Positions 49,628 to 60,667 of a stretch of 64,000 bases of DNA are shown piece after piece. The position numbers and the translations under genes were made by a program. This stretch comes from Dendrocalamus latiflorus (taxonomy: Eukaryota > Streptophyta > Magnoliopsida > Poales > Poaceae), in the NCBI GenBank assembly GCA_017311315.1, contig CM029650.1, forward strand, positions 18,453,118 through 18,517,117. Reading direction: 5' to 3'. The notes under the pieces are model-generated. The model did no database searches, was not told the DNA's origin, and worked only from the letters and a program-made list of their open reading frames with translations. The number at the start of each line of letters is the position of its first letter. Within the stretch, counting starts at the first letter, position 1.

Positions 49628-50868
49628 GAGCAACTCCAGCAGGGCCCCTACTTGAGCCCTCAAACCTCATATTTGAAGGCATGAGGTAAAAATAGAGGTC
49701 CAGCAGGGCCCCTACTAGAGCCCTCAAATTTGAGGAGCCCCTCAAATCCCCCCTTCAGCCCTCATTCCCAGGGGCCCCCTACTCTGGCTCTCATTCTTCC
49801 GTTTCTTCCCGCTGGTGAAATTTCCCACCCCGCCGTCCCGACTCCCCGCCTCCCTCCTTGCTCCTTCCCCCGCCTCCACCCGTCCCCCTCCCTCCCACCC
49901 CGCCGTCCCCGACTCCCCGCCTCCCTCCTTGCTCCTTCCCCCGCGCCGCCCCCTCCCCTGCCGTCCCCGCCTCCCCCGCCGCCCCCATCGCGCCCGGCTC
50001 CCCCGCCGCCCCTTCCCCTTCCCCGGCGCCTCCACCCCCTCCACCGCCGACTCCGCCCCCTTCCCCGCCGCCCCCTTCCCCTTCCCCGGTGCCTCCGCCC
50101 CCTTCCCCGTCGCCCCCTTCCCCGCCGCCCCCTTCCCCTTCCCCGGTGCCTCCACCCCCTCCACCGCCGCCTCCGCCCCCTTCCCCTTCCCCGGCGGCGA
50201 GCGGGAGGGCGAGCGGCTTCAGGCGTGGGAGGGCGAGCGGGCGGCTGGTCCAGCCGGGAGGTGGCGTCGGCGCGACGCAAGCGGCCGGGGTCGAGGCACG
50301 GGTATGCTCGGGGCGGCGCGGCGAGACACCGGCTACGGGCGGCGCTACTACAAGGCGCATGCGGGCACGTGGCGGAGAAGCCGAACGGCACGGCTTCGGG
50401 CCGGCGGTCGGCGGCGTGAGCGTGAGCTCCGCCTGCCTCTTTCCCCTGCCAAGCGCGCTGCCTCGCCCGTCGCCTCGCCCATCGCCAACGCCTCCGCCCG
50501 TTGCCCGTCGCCGTCACCTCCCTCCCCGCGCACCTCCCTCCCGAGCGCGCCGCGCGCCTCCCTCCCCGCGCGCCTCCCTCCCGAGCGCGCCGCCTGCCTC
50601 CCTCTCCGCGCGCATCTTTCCCCGCCTGTCGCCCGTCGCCGTCGCCTCCGCCCATCGCCGTCGCCTCCGCCCATCGCCGTCGCCGTCGCCTCCGAATGAA
50701 TTTGTCAGGAGTGGGTCCCATATGTCAGTGTGTAGTGGATGGATTTGAGGGTTTAGATTTAAGGGGTGCTGTTGGAGTAGAAGCAAAAAAATTGGGCCCT
50801 CAAAAGTAGGGGGAGCCCTCAAATGAAAAGTAGGGGCTCTGTTTTGAGGGCTACTGCTGGAGTTGCTC
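49628..50868 (+). mobile_element. PIF/Harbinger-type element (copy 2)
   Basis: Ends GAGCAACTCCAGCAG and CTGCTGGAGTTGCTC are perfect inverted repeats, flanked by tta (49625-49627 and 50869-50871). The left 120 bases and the right 170 bases closely match copy 1 at 6765-8063, including gtcaggagtgggtcccat and the gagccctcaaa subterminal repeats. The GC-rich minisatellite is shared too. The stretch 50200-50700, however, is unlike copy 1 and lacks the homoserine kinase motif; I do not recognise its source. No transposase is encoded. ORFs are low-complexity Pro- or Gly/Arg-rich. Confidence 0.88.
49950..50200. repeat. GC-rich minisatellite of Harbinger-type copy 2
   Basis: Repeats of cccccttccccttccccgg followed by (c/t)gcctccacc, alternating with ccgccgcctccgccccc, shared with copy 1 but with a different number and order of units. 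Confidence 0.7.
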
Positions 50869-50955
50869 TTAGAACCCATTCTTCAGTTGTGCTATAAAAT
50901 TTGTATCATATTAAAGGGTGAAGGGTAAAGCACCTCTCAAGAAAATATTCCTGCG

Positions 50956-52340
50956 ATAAGCATATTCCTCAATAGACCCCTTCGCTTTCGCCCCAGCGCC
51001 GGCTCCCCCCTCCCCCCCCCCCCCTAATCCGCCTTGCCGCCGTTGGAGCACGCCGCCGGAGGCTCGTGCGGGTGCTAGGAAGGCGGCGGCGGGGCTCTCG
51101 GGCCTGGATCTGGACGGCGGCTTCCAGATCTGGGCGCTGGGTTCGAGATGGCAGCGGCTAGCAGCGTCGAGGGGGCGGCTCGGCGGATCTAGTGCTCGCC
51201 GTGCGGCGGCAAGATCCGGAGGGAGTGACTCCAGCAGCCGCTCCCCGCGGTGGCAGCGCCGACGCCGCAGCCGGTGTCTCCCTCCTTCAGGAACGCGCTG
51301 CCAGTACCGGTCGATGGACAGATCCCGGCGCCTCTCGCCTTCTTCAACCCGCCGCCGGCCTTCCCGGTCCAGCCCGCGCAGCCACAGCTGGTGGACGCGG
51401 TGGGGCTGACGGCCGCGACGGGGCTGGGGTGGAGGCAGCCGAGGGAGCAGGAGCTGCTGGGGGAGAACTCGCAGATGTCGTCCATCGATTTCCTGCAGAC
51501 GGGCTCGGCGGTGACGGGCCTGGCGCTCTCTCTGGAGGACCGGCGCCACGGCGGCGGCGGCGGGGCTGGGGCTGGGAACTCCTCGGGCGTTTCGCCGCTG
51601 CTCCTGCTGCCGATGCTGGATGATGACATCTCCCGTGAGGTCCAGCGGCTTGATGCTGATATGGACCGATTCATTAAGGCCCAGAGGGCCGATCGGCGGT
51701 GGCGGCATTGGCTGGGAGGCGGCAGGCTATGGCTGCTGGGTTGCCCAGGGTTCCATGGCTCGACGTGACTCGAGCGGGAAGCGGCTCGTCGTGGAGGTCA
51801 AGGATGGCTTTGTCATGGCCTTAAGGCGTGTAGATCCCCGGTGTGATGGTGGCGATCTTCTTTGTGTGTGTAGTGCAGGGGTTGCCGTGGAGGTGCTGGC
51901 GAAAGCCGTGCCGGTGTTCCTACCGGTCTCGATAACTATGACGTTTTTGGACGCCATTTTCCTTCCTGAAGGGTTGTCATGGCACTCCATAGACCTCATG
52001 TACTCTATTCTCCAGGTGAAAGCCTTGTCTCGTTGAGGCGGGCGGCGTCGGTGACCCTCGTCGCTTCTTTGGAGACGTCGCCTCGGAGGATTCTTCACGC
52101 AAAGTAGACTGGAGTTTGGGTGGTTCAGTTGGAGGAGGTTAGGGGCTTGGTTGAAAGCAAGGACGATGAAGAAGTGCTGAAGCTTAGTTTTTCTAGCTTT
52201 TTCATAGTCTTTAAGCGCTCTTTTCTTGCTGTTGTGTACTCCTCAATGTTGAGGCTTTGAGCCTAAGAGCTCGTGTATCTTTTGGCTGTGTATATCCCAA
52301 GTGGATGTAGAGGCCGGATATTATATCCTTTATCTAAAAA
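50956..52340 (+). mobile_element. Retroposed chimeric insert (L1/LINE-type) carrying a gene fragment
   Basis: The 16-base sequence agaaaatattcctgcg occurs at 50940-50955 and again at 52341-52356, a perfect long target duplication as left by L1-type retroposition. The insert ends with a short A-run after a tail that reads gtagaggccggatattatat then cctttatct, resembling the 3' ends of grass LINEs. Its 5' part is GC-rich and holds a fragment of a BOI/SBP-type gene (51250-51685). No reverse transcriptase is encoded, so it is a 5'-truncated or template-switched product. Confidence 0.8.
51250..51685 (+). pseudogene. Fragment of a BOI/SBP-type RING E3 ligase gene
   Basis: The + frame reads APTPQPVSPSFRN, then SIDFLQTGSAVTGLALSLED and PLLLLPMLDDDISREVQRLD followed by ADMDRFIKAQ. 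The VTGLxLSLEDRR and DDDISREVQRLDADMDRFIKAQ segments are typical of the N-terminal half of plant S-ribonuclease-binding protein/BOI-related RING ubiquitin ligases, which restrain cell death and gibberellin responses. After FIKAQ the frame runs into unrelated sequence, so the coiled-coil remainder and C-terminal RING are missing. It lies inside the retroposed insert. The frame is still open over about 145 codons. Confidence 0.7.
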
Positions 52341-52356
52341 AGAAAATATTCCTGCG

Positions 52357-54351
52357 TATTCACTCACCGTTCCACTTGGCATCTTGGCAAGTTCCTCACT
52401 GCCGCAGCCACCGTCGCCGTGGACTTCTTGGAGAAGAGTGACACAATCTTCTACCAATACCAGAAAGACCCACAAGTATGCAGAAACTAAATATAGCAGG
52501 AATTAACATTGCCACTCACAGTTCACCAAACATGTTTTACTTTTGATCACAAATGCTAGTATGGAGCATCACTGCATCATTAGGCCTGAAAAAAATTGTT
52601 TTCTTGGACACGGCCATTTCTCCATCAGTAGCAAGGAATCTAACCAAAGGCAGCACATATTATAAGCAAGATGGATGATAACAACATTCAGAGGTGACAC
52701 TGCCAGCTTCTATAGCTAGCAAAGTAGCAAGGTAGCTGCTACACTGCCAGCTTCTTCATGAAGGTCGGTGGGTTCCGGCGCACTTATGTCCAGCGCGGCA
52801 AAGGGGCTCAGCTCAACGGCGGGGACCTGGCGATGGTCACCTGCTGGAGTTGCTGCTCTGCGATCTGAACATCATCAGCAAATATACTTCTGAAGATTGT
52901 TCTTTCCCTTGACGACTAGCTAGTTGTCAACAAAGTTGATTCTGGCAGTCATCATATATACCGAAGTTGATTATGGCAGTCATCATATATACCTTGGTTC
53001 CGAGGCTCACGTTGTCATTCTGAAGCACTATCTCCAACAATTTTGACAGAATGCAAATGAATGGTCAAGAAGGATTGGCTAAAGAAAATATAAAGAGAAG
53101 TAATTCGTTATATATAACGTGTAGTTACCCTTCAGTTTTAGTTTTTTGCTGTTCAGTCGCTGTAGAATCTTGAAGTAGTTTATCTTGGCTGCTGCTCACT
53201 CTTTTTTAGCGTTTTGGGGATTGACTTGGGTCCTGTGGACTCCCTTGTAAAGCGTCTGTGTTTTCTTTTTATTTTCATTAATATATTTATATTCAGTTCC
53301 CATACTGCTCATATAAAAAACATTGGCCATTTAATTAATCCCTGCAGCCAAAAGCTCATTCTGAAACAATAATTCACAAATTAGGATCACCATTGCATCA
53401 GAAAAATGAAGAATGACTTAACCTAATTATCTTGGGGGGGAAATGGGCAATGGTACTATCAAAAGATGAAAATAATTTTTCTTTTTCTTTTGAGATTACT
53501 TGTTTTTTGTGAAATCGGTACAATTGATCAGAATTTTAGTTACTTCCCTTGGCTTAGATATTTGTAATGGCTTTCTGGGGCCGACCTTGAAGTTTCAGCT
53601 CTTTCAGCGACAAGTTGCTCACAGATCACCAATCAAGTGCCTTTAAAAGAAACAAATCAAATGAACAAACACAACGTTCAATCATTGACATTGCTCTCAC
53701 CAATAGCCAAACCTAGTTTCGACACTTTACAGGGATTTGCAACAGGCTAAATACTGCACAAAAGATTACTTGTTGGTGCTTTGCAGCATCTGGATCTGGT
53801 GGTGCAGTTGTGCAGGTTCTTGCTGGTAGGATTGCTTCAGACAAAACAAAGAATTAGAGTGAAAATGATCAAATGGGTTTTTTTAGACAGATCAGACGGA
53901 TATAAGATCTCACATTTTACACCATCGAATTCCCCTCATGGTGCAACAGACTGGATGTTTCCGAGTGCCTCGCTTTCATTGAAGTTTTGAAGATTTTTGG
54001 CATTGACAAATCACCATCTGATTAAGTTCTTCATTTTCATCATAAGATGCAGCACTTTGATAGCTGTCACTTTGCATGAACTTATGATTTGTATCAAACA
54101 CATAACTGATTAATGTCATCAGAAAATTAGAAAAAAAATACTTGAAGGTACAACAGCATTGATAGAAAACGAGTGACACCAAAGGACAAATGCACATTCA
54201 TAGATGAGCCTTTACAATCACAAGTGAACAACCATACTTGTCAGGATCTAATACATACTTGTTAGGATCCAATACAAAGAAAGATAGTCTTAAACGCCTA
54301 AGACAACAAAAGCTTAATGACAGAACGTAAAAAAGCCCTAGGATGATTTAT
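52357..54351. other. Spacer, no gene recognised
   Basis: Just after the retroposed insert a short open stretch reads HLGKFLTAAATVAVDFLEK and continues to YQKDPQV (about 52379-52477), with no recognised family and no start. A tract at 53150-53290 ends like a LINE tail (cccttgtaaagcgtctgtg, then ttattttcattaatat). Otherwise nothing was recognised. Confidence 0.35.
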
Positions 54352-55313
54352 CTAAGTCCCATACTTGGCAATGTACTTTCTTTTAAGCCATTCAAGACGT
54401 CCCTCAGCTGTTGCAATAGTCAAGAACATTTCCCTTTGTTCTCTATTGACAAACAGTTCAGTTGCAATGAAATGTTCGTCACTTCCGCCTGCAGCTCCAC
54501 ATTCACGAACCAATGTCATAACATCTTGAATGCTAGATCCTGGAGAGTCAACTTGGGAGGCAAACTTTTCAAAAGTGGACTGTGCTTTCTCAGCCAACTC
54601 TGCTATATGCTTCAATTGAGCTTGCATGAGCAAAGCAGTTTCAATCTTATTTTTCTTATTCTTCTTGGCATTAACATAAATAGGTCTTTTGCTATTCCTA
54701 TTCAAGGGAGGCTCATGGTCTAGCTGAGTGTCATCATTATCTTCAACATTGTTGTTTGATCCATCAAGATTCGCAATATCCATGGGGCTGTCTGGACCAG
54801 ATGGCAAACTACCTGCTACCAGTGGCAAATGATCCACACCATTACTGGTTATATCATCAAACATCACTCTCAAATAATCCTCATTTTGCATTCCAGCTTT
54901 GCGGAATCTGCTTGCACCTGGCAACTCCTGGAAGAAAAACGAAAGGTTTCACACCTGATAACATAGTTCACACGGTAAGAAATTGTCACAAAGTAACTAT
55001 TACATACTTTATTTGTCTTCTTCCACCAATCATCGTTGGCTGAAGTTGTTCCTCTTGCATTATTCCAACCTAAACCTTCCCCCCTTATAAGCAATTTCTT
55101 CCAGGTGCTGTAGTCATTCTTGAGTTTATCCCATTTATTTTTAAGTTGTTTCTTCGTATAAAGTAGCTGTGTTCTTTGTTGAAACTTTGATGCAACTTGG
55201 CTGTAGCCGATGTTATTGAGATGGGTAGTTGGTCGATTTCCAGCCTGAACTTGTTCAGCAAAGAGTTCACAGATAATTCTAGTGTTTTCATCATTCCACT
55301 CAGCTTCTGGCAT
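54352..55313 (-). CDS. Myb/SANT-like DNA-binding protein (LIMYB-type)
   Basis: Two exons: 55008-55313 and 54352-54927, joined in phase 0 with donor gtatgt and acceptor ttccag, giving 293 residues. The first exon is one Myb/SANT-like domain (about 5-100: EWNDENTRIICELF, GNRPTTHLNNIGY, KKQLKNKWDKLKNDYSTWK, GLGWN, NDDWWKK). The second starts ELPGASRFRKAGMQN, as in L10-interacting-MYB-like plant proteins, then has an acidic linker (NVEDNDDTQLDHE), a basic KRPIYVNAKKNKKNK stretch (about 182-196, likely nuclear signal) and a helical C-terminus. I start at MPEAEW because the ATG follows a cag acceptor-like site; an in-frame ATG lies five codons upstream (55328). A non-coding or short upstream exon is possible. 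Proteins of this type are nuclear DNA binders; related domains also occur in the accessory ORF of PIF/Harbinger transposons, so a domesticated origin cannot be excluded. Intact. Confidence 0.82.
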
Positions 55314-55600
55314 CTGCACCAAAAACATGTGTTAGCCAATATCATCTAGCAACATATAGTCGTGCTGTGTCATTTTCTAGTTAAAACTAAACACAATAAT
55401 GAAGATTACATCCATGCACATACTCTCAAAAGACAGTGATGCCTAGCTATATATATTACATACTACGGTGCAAAGAAGTTTCAGGTTTTCCGAACCATAA
55501 AACATGAAAGATTGCAGGAGATGGATAGAAGGTCTAGCTAGGCACGTTTCAACTTTTGGCATTCTTGGAATCAGATGAAATTTCAACCAATTAAAATTAC

Positions 55601-57761
55601 AGAATTTTTTTAGCCTCCAGTCGCTCAACAGGGGGGGCGGGGGTGACTGGAGCTAATCGCCTAATGGCCAAGCGACACGCAGGCCAGTCGCCCAATGGGG
55701 GGGGGGGGGGGGCGACAGAATGTGTAAGTCGCCCACCCATAGGTCGACTGCAAGCCCCACCATGTAAATTTTGTAGATTTTGTGAATTTTGTAGTTTATA
55801 ATTGGAAGATAATCTCGTGGATCTGTAATAAAAGTTTATGGTCGTTGTATGTTGTACGAGCATAAAAAAATTTGTGAAACTTTTTTTAAGAACGGTTGAC
55901 TTTAAAACGATCGGTAAGTACGATGGTAATGATATTGTGATATTACTGGGAAATCGTATACGGAGGAAAACTGATATGTTAATATTATTGAATGACTTGC
56001 TATGTGAATAATCGAATGCGAAAAGACGAGGAAATAAACTTGTCTGAATTTAAATAGACTTCATAATACAGTTAGGAGTAATATGCCGCGTACCGCATCG
56101 GCTTCGTCACGAGCAAATCCATTTCGCCAATATGCAGGCCGCCTGAGCTGCTAGCACCTCCCAGAGCAAGGTCGTACGCACGACCTTGCACAACTTCTAA
56201 TGTGCATGGTTGCACAAGCAGCATACACTCGTATCCACGGCGCTAGCAACCTTGCACAAACCCCTTCCACGCAACAGTGCGCAGCAATTTTCTCAACTCC
56301 CATCTGATATCCGTGGAAAACCGGCTCCAAAGTACTTGTACGATGACGCTGCACACCTCAGAGTCCAACGAAAAACTCCGGGTCAGTCAATGCAACACAG
56401 ATGAGATTCGAGCATTCTCGCCGTCCGGATGTACTAGAGTGGCTTGCGGAAAACCGCTCAAATCCACACCACTCGAACCTTCACGAACGGTTCCAGCACC
56501 GTAATGCACTCTCAATGTAGTGGGTATCGGCATTGTTGATGTCTGGCTGCATATACGTTTATTTTTGCAAAATGTCAAATCGTATCGCACAATACCAAAG
56601 TACTGGCGTACTGCAATTCACATTTCACCGATCGTTCGTATGTTGGAACCCACAACAATAACCTCGTACTCTAAACTTCATATCAGTTTTTCCAACGTTT
56701 TTCAAACGTACTAACGGCATTACATTCATTCATATTAAACCATCAAAATTATGTATTATTGTTATTTACATACCACATTAGTAAATTCTAACATAAATAT
56801 TTACTGAATTTTGTAATACGTACAAATTTCTACAGACGATTAATTTGTACATTACGGTGACTGAATTTTCTATAATTACAATTTTATACGCATGCCAATT
56901 TGCTAACGATGCTAATTTTATAAAACGATGTTCGCTAATATATGCACAACTACATACTTCTACGGCTGCTATTTCCTAAAACTACATTAACTACATTTTG
57001 TATACCAAAAATTAAACTATTTGTATCTACATCAATAGTCATATACAACATTGCAGATACAAAAACATACCTACTATTAGTTCTTCCTCTCCTCTCCGCT
57101 TCTATGCCTGCTAATTTTCTATACCAAAAATTAAACTATTTATATCTACATTTACAAATTTTACTAACACTAAATAGATCTACTGTTACTTCTTCCCCTC
57201 CTCTCCGCTTCTACGCCTGCTAATTTTCTATAACTACGTTAACTAAATTTTCTGTACCAAAAATTGAATTATTTATATCTACATCTATAAATTTTACTAA
57301 CACTAACAGTAAATCAAAAATGTATTGCAAATACAATATTGCAAATAAAAAAATTACTTGACTTTGGTTCTTCCTCTCCTCTCCTCTCCCCCTTCTCCTC
57401 CTTCCTCTCCTCTCCCCCTTCTCCTCCTCTTCCTCTCCTCTTCTCTCCTTCCTCTCCTTTTCTTTTCTCTCTTTTCTTCTTCTCCTCTACTCGGCCGAAC
57501 GCTTTCTTCTTCTATTGAGTGGGCGGCGGCGGCAGCGACCGAGCGCTCGCGCTATTAACCCCCCTCCAGTCGCCCGTCCATTGGGCGACAGCAATTATTC
57601 GCCCAACGGCCGGCGGATTGCCCGCGTGTCGCCTAGCCGTTGGGTGATTGGCTCCAGTCGCCTCTCTGTTGGGCGACTGGAGCCTATTTGTGTAAAACAT
57701 GTGGCCGTGAGTATATTTCTGTAATTTTGAATAAAAAATAGATTATTCGTAAAAAAAATTC
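55601..57761. mobile_element. Inverted-repeat element with CAGTCGCCCAA palindromes
   Basis: A left segment (about 55611-55700: tagcctccagtcgctcaaca) and the reverse complement of a right segment (about 57555-57688: taggctccagtcgcccaaca) match over roughly 80 bases, including cgacacgc(a/g)ggc. Each arm contains its own hairpin, for example GGCTCCAGTCGCC near 57649 facing GGCGACTGGAGCC near 57672. The sequence taaaattac lies on both sides (55592-55600 and 57762-57770), a 9-bp repeat of the Mutator type, but it is AT-rich and the arms are offset from these edges, so the exact boundaries are uncertain. A run of about 17 G sits at 55697-55713. The interior is AT-rich, with a pyrimidine-rich block at 57360-57490. 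No transposase seen. Confidence 0.55.
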
Positions 57762-57770
57762 TAAAATTAC

Positions 57771-60315
57771 AGGTTTTCGATTTCAAGTTCAGATCGATTG
57801 AGATCAAGAATCACAAACTCGCTTGGGCGTCGGGGCAATTTCCGGCAAGACGTACTCGGACGCGTGATGGCCGGCTTAATTGTTCAGTGTTAAAAGCAAG
57901 CCAGCCGAATAGAATACACGCAAGCAAAACCCTAAGCATGAAGAAACTACACATGAGACTAAAAGTACAGAATTGTTCGGTGTTACTAGCTCCAGTTCCT
58001 TCACTACCATTAGAATCATCATTGGACTTAGGAACATGAACAAAATTTTTTTTTAGTCTATTAGTTATTAGTACCATCAAGTATATCAAGTACAGCGCCG
58101 CCGCAAATTTTTTTTACAAAGGAAAGTATAAGTACAGCGGAGATGGCGACTTGTTGCTGCACTTACGTGCATTCATCACAATTCACACGCATTCGAAGAC
58201 AAGATTTTTCTGCTACAAGAGATTTAGGGGGCGATGGATACCTTCTATTCTCCGTGCCGAGGAGCTGCCGGCAGGCGGCGGATGGAGGCGGCCGCCGAGG
58301 AGCTTCCGATTGACGAGTATGGAGCCGGTGGAGGCCGGCGAGGGGGTGGTGGGCAGAGCGGGGAGATGGAGGCGGCGGCGGCGGCGGCGGCGCTAGGTCG
58401 GGAGGAGGGAGGAGCGAGCCAAAATGGGCTCTTGGAGCTGTTGAAGCTCGACCCAGCGCCCAATGCGGGGCTTCCGTGTTGGAGTCAAACCGTTTGGCAA
58501 ACTGCTCCGGCTCTGGCTGAGAAGCCGCGTGCCAACAACCGGTGCCAAGAGGAGACATGCACGGAGACAAGGTGCTATACCCTATACAGTGGACCAAAAT
58601 CTTAACAAGAGCTAAGCATAGTATCGATCCTAAGTAAAAACCGAAACCAAGGAGAACTTTTTTTTTTTGCATGACTATGATTGTCAGCATCTCTGTGTGT
58701 TATCATAAATGATTGTCAGCATCTCTGTGTGTTATCACAACTCGATATATCTATCGTTGTGGTCTACACCGTCGTTGGATCTAACCGTCTCTATCATCAA
58801 CACGTTAGTTGCCCGTCGTGTCAAGAATTGTTAATCGAAGGTGCCAGGGCTTGACAGAGATCAAGGGGTGGAGTTAGGGGCAATGCCTATTTATTTATTT
58901 TTATTTCGACGTGGAACCTGGTGTTGAAGTATTTTGTGCTAACTACTAAGTTAGATACTCATGCGTGAGTCCCGCCTTACCACCTCAAATGACCATTGTG
59001 CCATGCCAGTGCCATTGCAAGATTGCTAGTTGAGATCACGAGATATGGGGAAAAGACATAGCAAAATGACCTGGCTTAAGTTATAGCATAAGTCCCTAAA
59101 AAAATGATGGGAAATTATGGGTCCTTTTTTTCTTTTGGATTTTCCAGAAGCCAAAAAGTCAAACGTCAAAATGGGATGGCCTCTTAAGTGGATTCTCCAA
59201 ATGGCTTTCCGAGCCTGAAATCATGTCACCATCCATGTCGATGTTTTCACTGTTTGCTATCGTGTCGAAAAACGAAGCCATCAGCCGCAGCCCAAAAGAA
59301 CACCCTCATAGGCCAATGGTATCTCGAAGAACCAAAATTAGAGGAATAGCTCTATAAATAAGATCAGCTACCAAATAACATTCCAACTTCAATAAATTTG
59401 CAAAAAAACAGTTGGAAATTGGCCTAAGAGGTGAGGCCCATTTCATTCTGAAATTCAAAAGCATACATAGTTTAGTACCATATTACCTAGTCAAGTGGAG
59501 GAAATGCAATTTATACAGTGAAGTCCTTACCACTCCTTGAAACATGTGACATATTGCAATGAGGCATGAGGACTTTGGTTAAACACACACATGCATGTGC
59601 GCGTATTCACGCATTTCATGTGAAAATCGCATGAATTGTGCCGTGGTGTAGTCACATCATGAACCAAGTCCACCTTTCCTTTTGTGAACCATGCATTTTT
59701 CTCTCCTTTTTGAACTATCTAGGAGCTGAGAAATACTGTATAAATATCATTATATGGTTTGATGAGGTAGTTGCTAGTGTTTTAATTCTACCTCATCGTA
59801 GTAGTTACTAGTGAGTGATTGCAGTGTCCTTAAAAGGACTTGGAGATGTCTAGGAGAAGACACATAATTCCTATGCCATTATTCCACCTCTCTAGATAGC
59901 TGTGTTATAGTATTGAGCTACTCAATCACGTTGGCCTTTCTTCTTAGCATGCACTGGGAAGGCAGGAGAGTGTGATCTCCGAACCATTGCCGCAGAGAGA
60001 ACCTGCATGGGGCAGAAATAGCGTTTCTAGAAAGCGCAAGTGCTGGCTTCTTCCTCAATGTCAACTACTTCTACGACTGCTCGTTTCTATGCTACTTCCC
60101 TTTTCTTTATCAACCCCACTGTAAGTCGTTTGTGCAATTGATCGACTCTGTTAATATTTTTATGTATTTTTTAAAGTACAATGGGTTGCCTACTGTTAGT
60201 TTTGTTTATTACATCATTAGTCTTTTACTTTATTTGTCTTCTAGTAAAATTTGAAATTAAATTATTGCCCACATTTTCAACATTCCAGAGACCTTATTGT
60301 GAACTTTGTTACAAT
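57771..60315. other. Spacer, no gene recognised
   Basis: A GC-rich stretch (58210-58520) has an ORF (58234-58605) of Ala/Gly/Glu-rich composition with no known domain. Segment 59110-59312 has weakly inverted ends (gggtcctttttttc / aacaccctc) and may be a Tourist-like MITE. A 31-base direct repeat (tgattgtcagcatctctgtg followed by tgttatcat/c) occurs twice near 58680-58740. No gene was called. Confidence 0.4.
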
Positions 60316-60317
60316 TC

Positions 60318-60667
60318 AGCAGTGGTTGGTGCTTCAAATGCAATGAAACCTGAGAGGTTTTTTGGTGACAACTTTTGTAGATGGTAGACTAGAGTAAAAT
60401 TTTAGCTCATATCTTTGGGACTGTTATGGGTTATCCACCTATAGTATCAATTTACGATTGACCAGTATATGCTGTTTGACAATGCGAACAACACAACCCT
60501 TGGCTTCATTCTGACTATCCTGTCAGATTAGCTCTATGATATGTATATAGATTACAAGTCCACCATAGAGTTGTGGAATGCACTATAGCATAAATATATG
60601 GAGATAGAGGCAGGTCGCTGGCTCTATATGTGTGAGCAATTCTTTGACTTTACATGGATGAGGCTAA
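60318..60667 (+). pseudogene. Decayed copia-type gag, 5' piece
   Basis: One frame reads AMKPERFFGDNFCRW, then LFDNANNTTLGFILTILSD, ELWNAL, and EQFFDFTWMRL, matching the N-terminal region of Ty1/copia gag polyproteins in order and spacing. At least five stop codons interrupt it and no frameshift is needed up to the LTR. It is cut at 60667 by the family B solo LTR and resumes at 63642. It cannot encode a working protein. Confidence 0.75.

Noticed and set aside
49730..50748. Long ORFs of 190-320 codons
   Set aside because: Same low-complexity repeat in the second Harbinger-type copy; no domain, and no start context shared with copy 1.
51192..51623. 143-codon ORF in a different frame of the BOI fragment
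   Set aside because: The BOI/SBP motifs are in the 51250 frame; this one is a shadow of the same GC-rich stretch.
58234..58605. 123-codon Ala/Gly-rich ORF
   Set aside because: No domain, composition explained by GGC/GCG repeats; noted only in the spacer entry.
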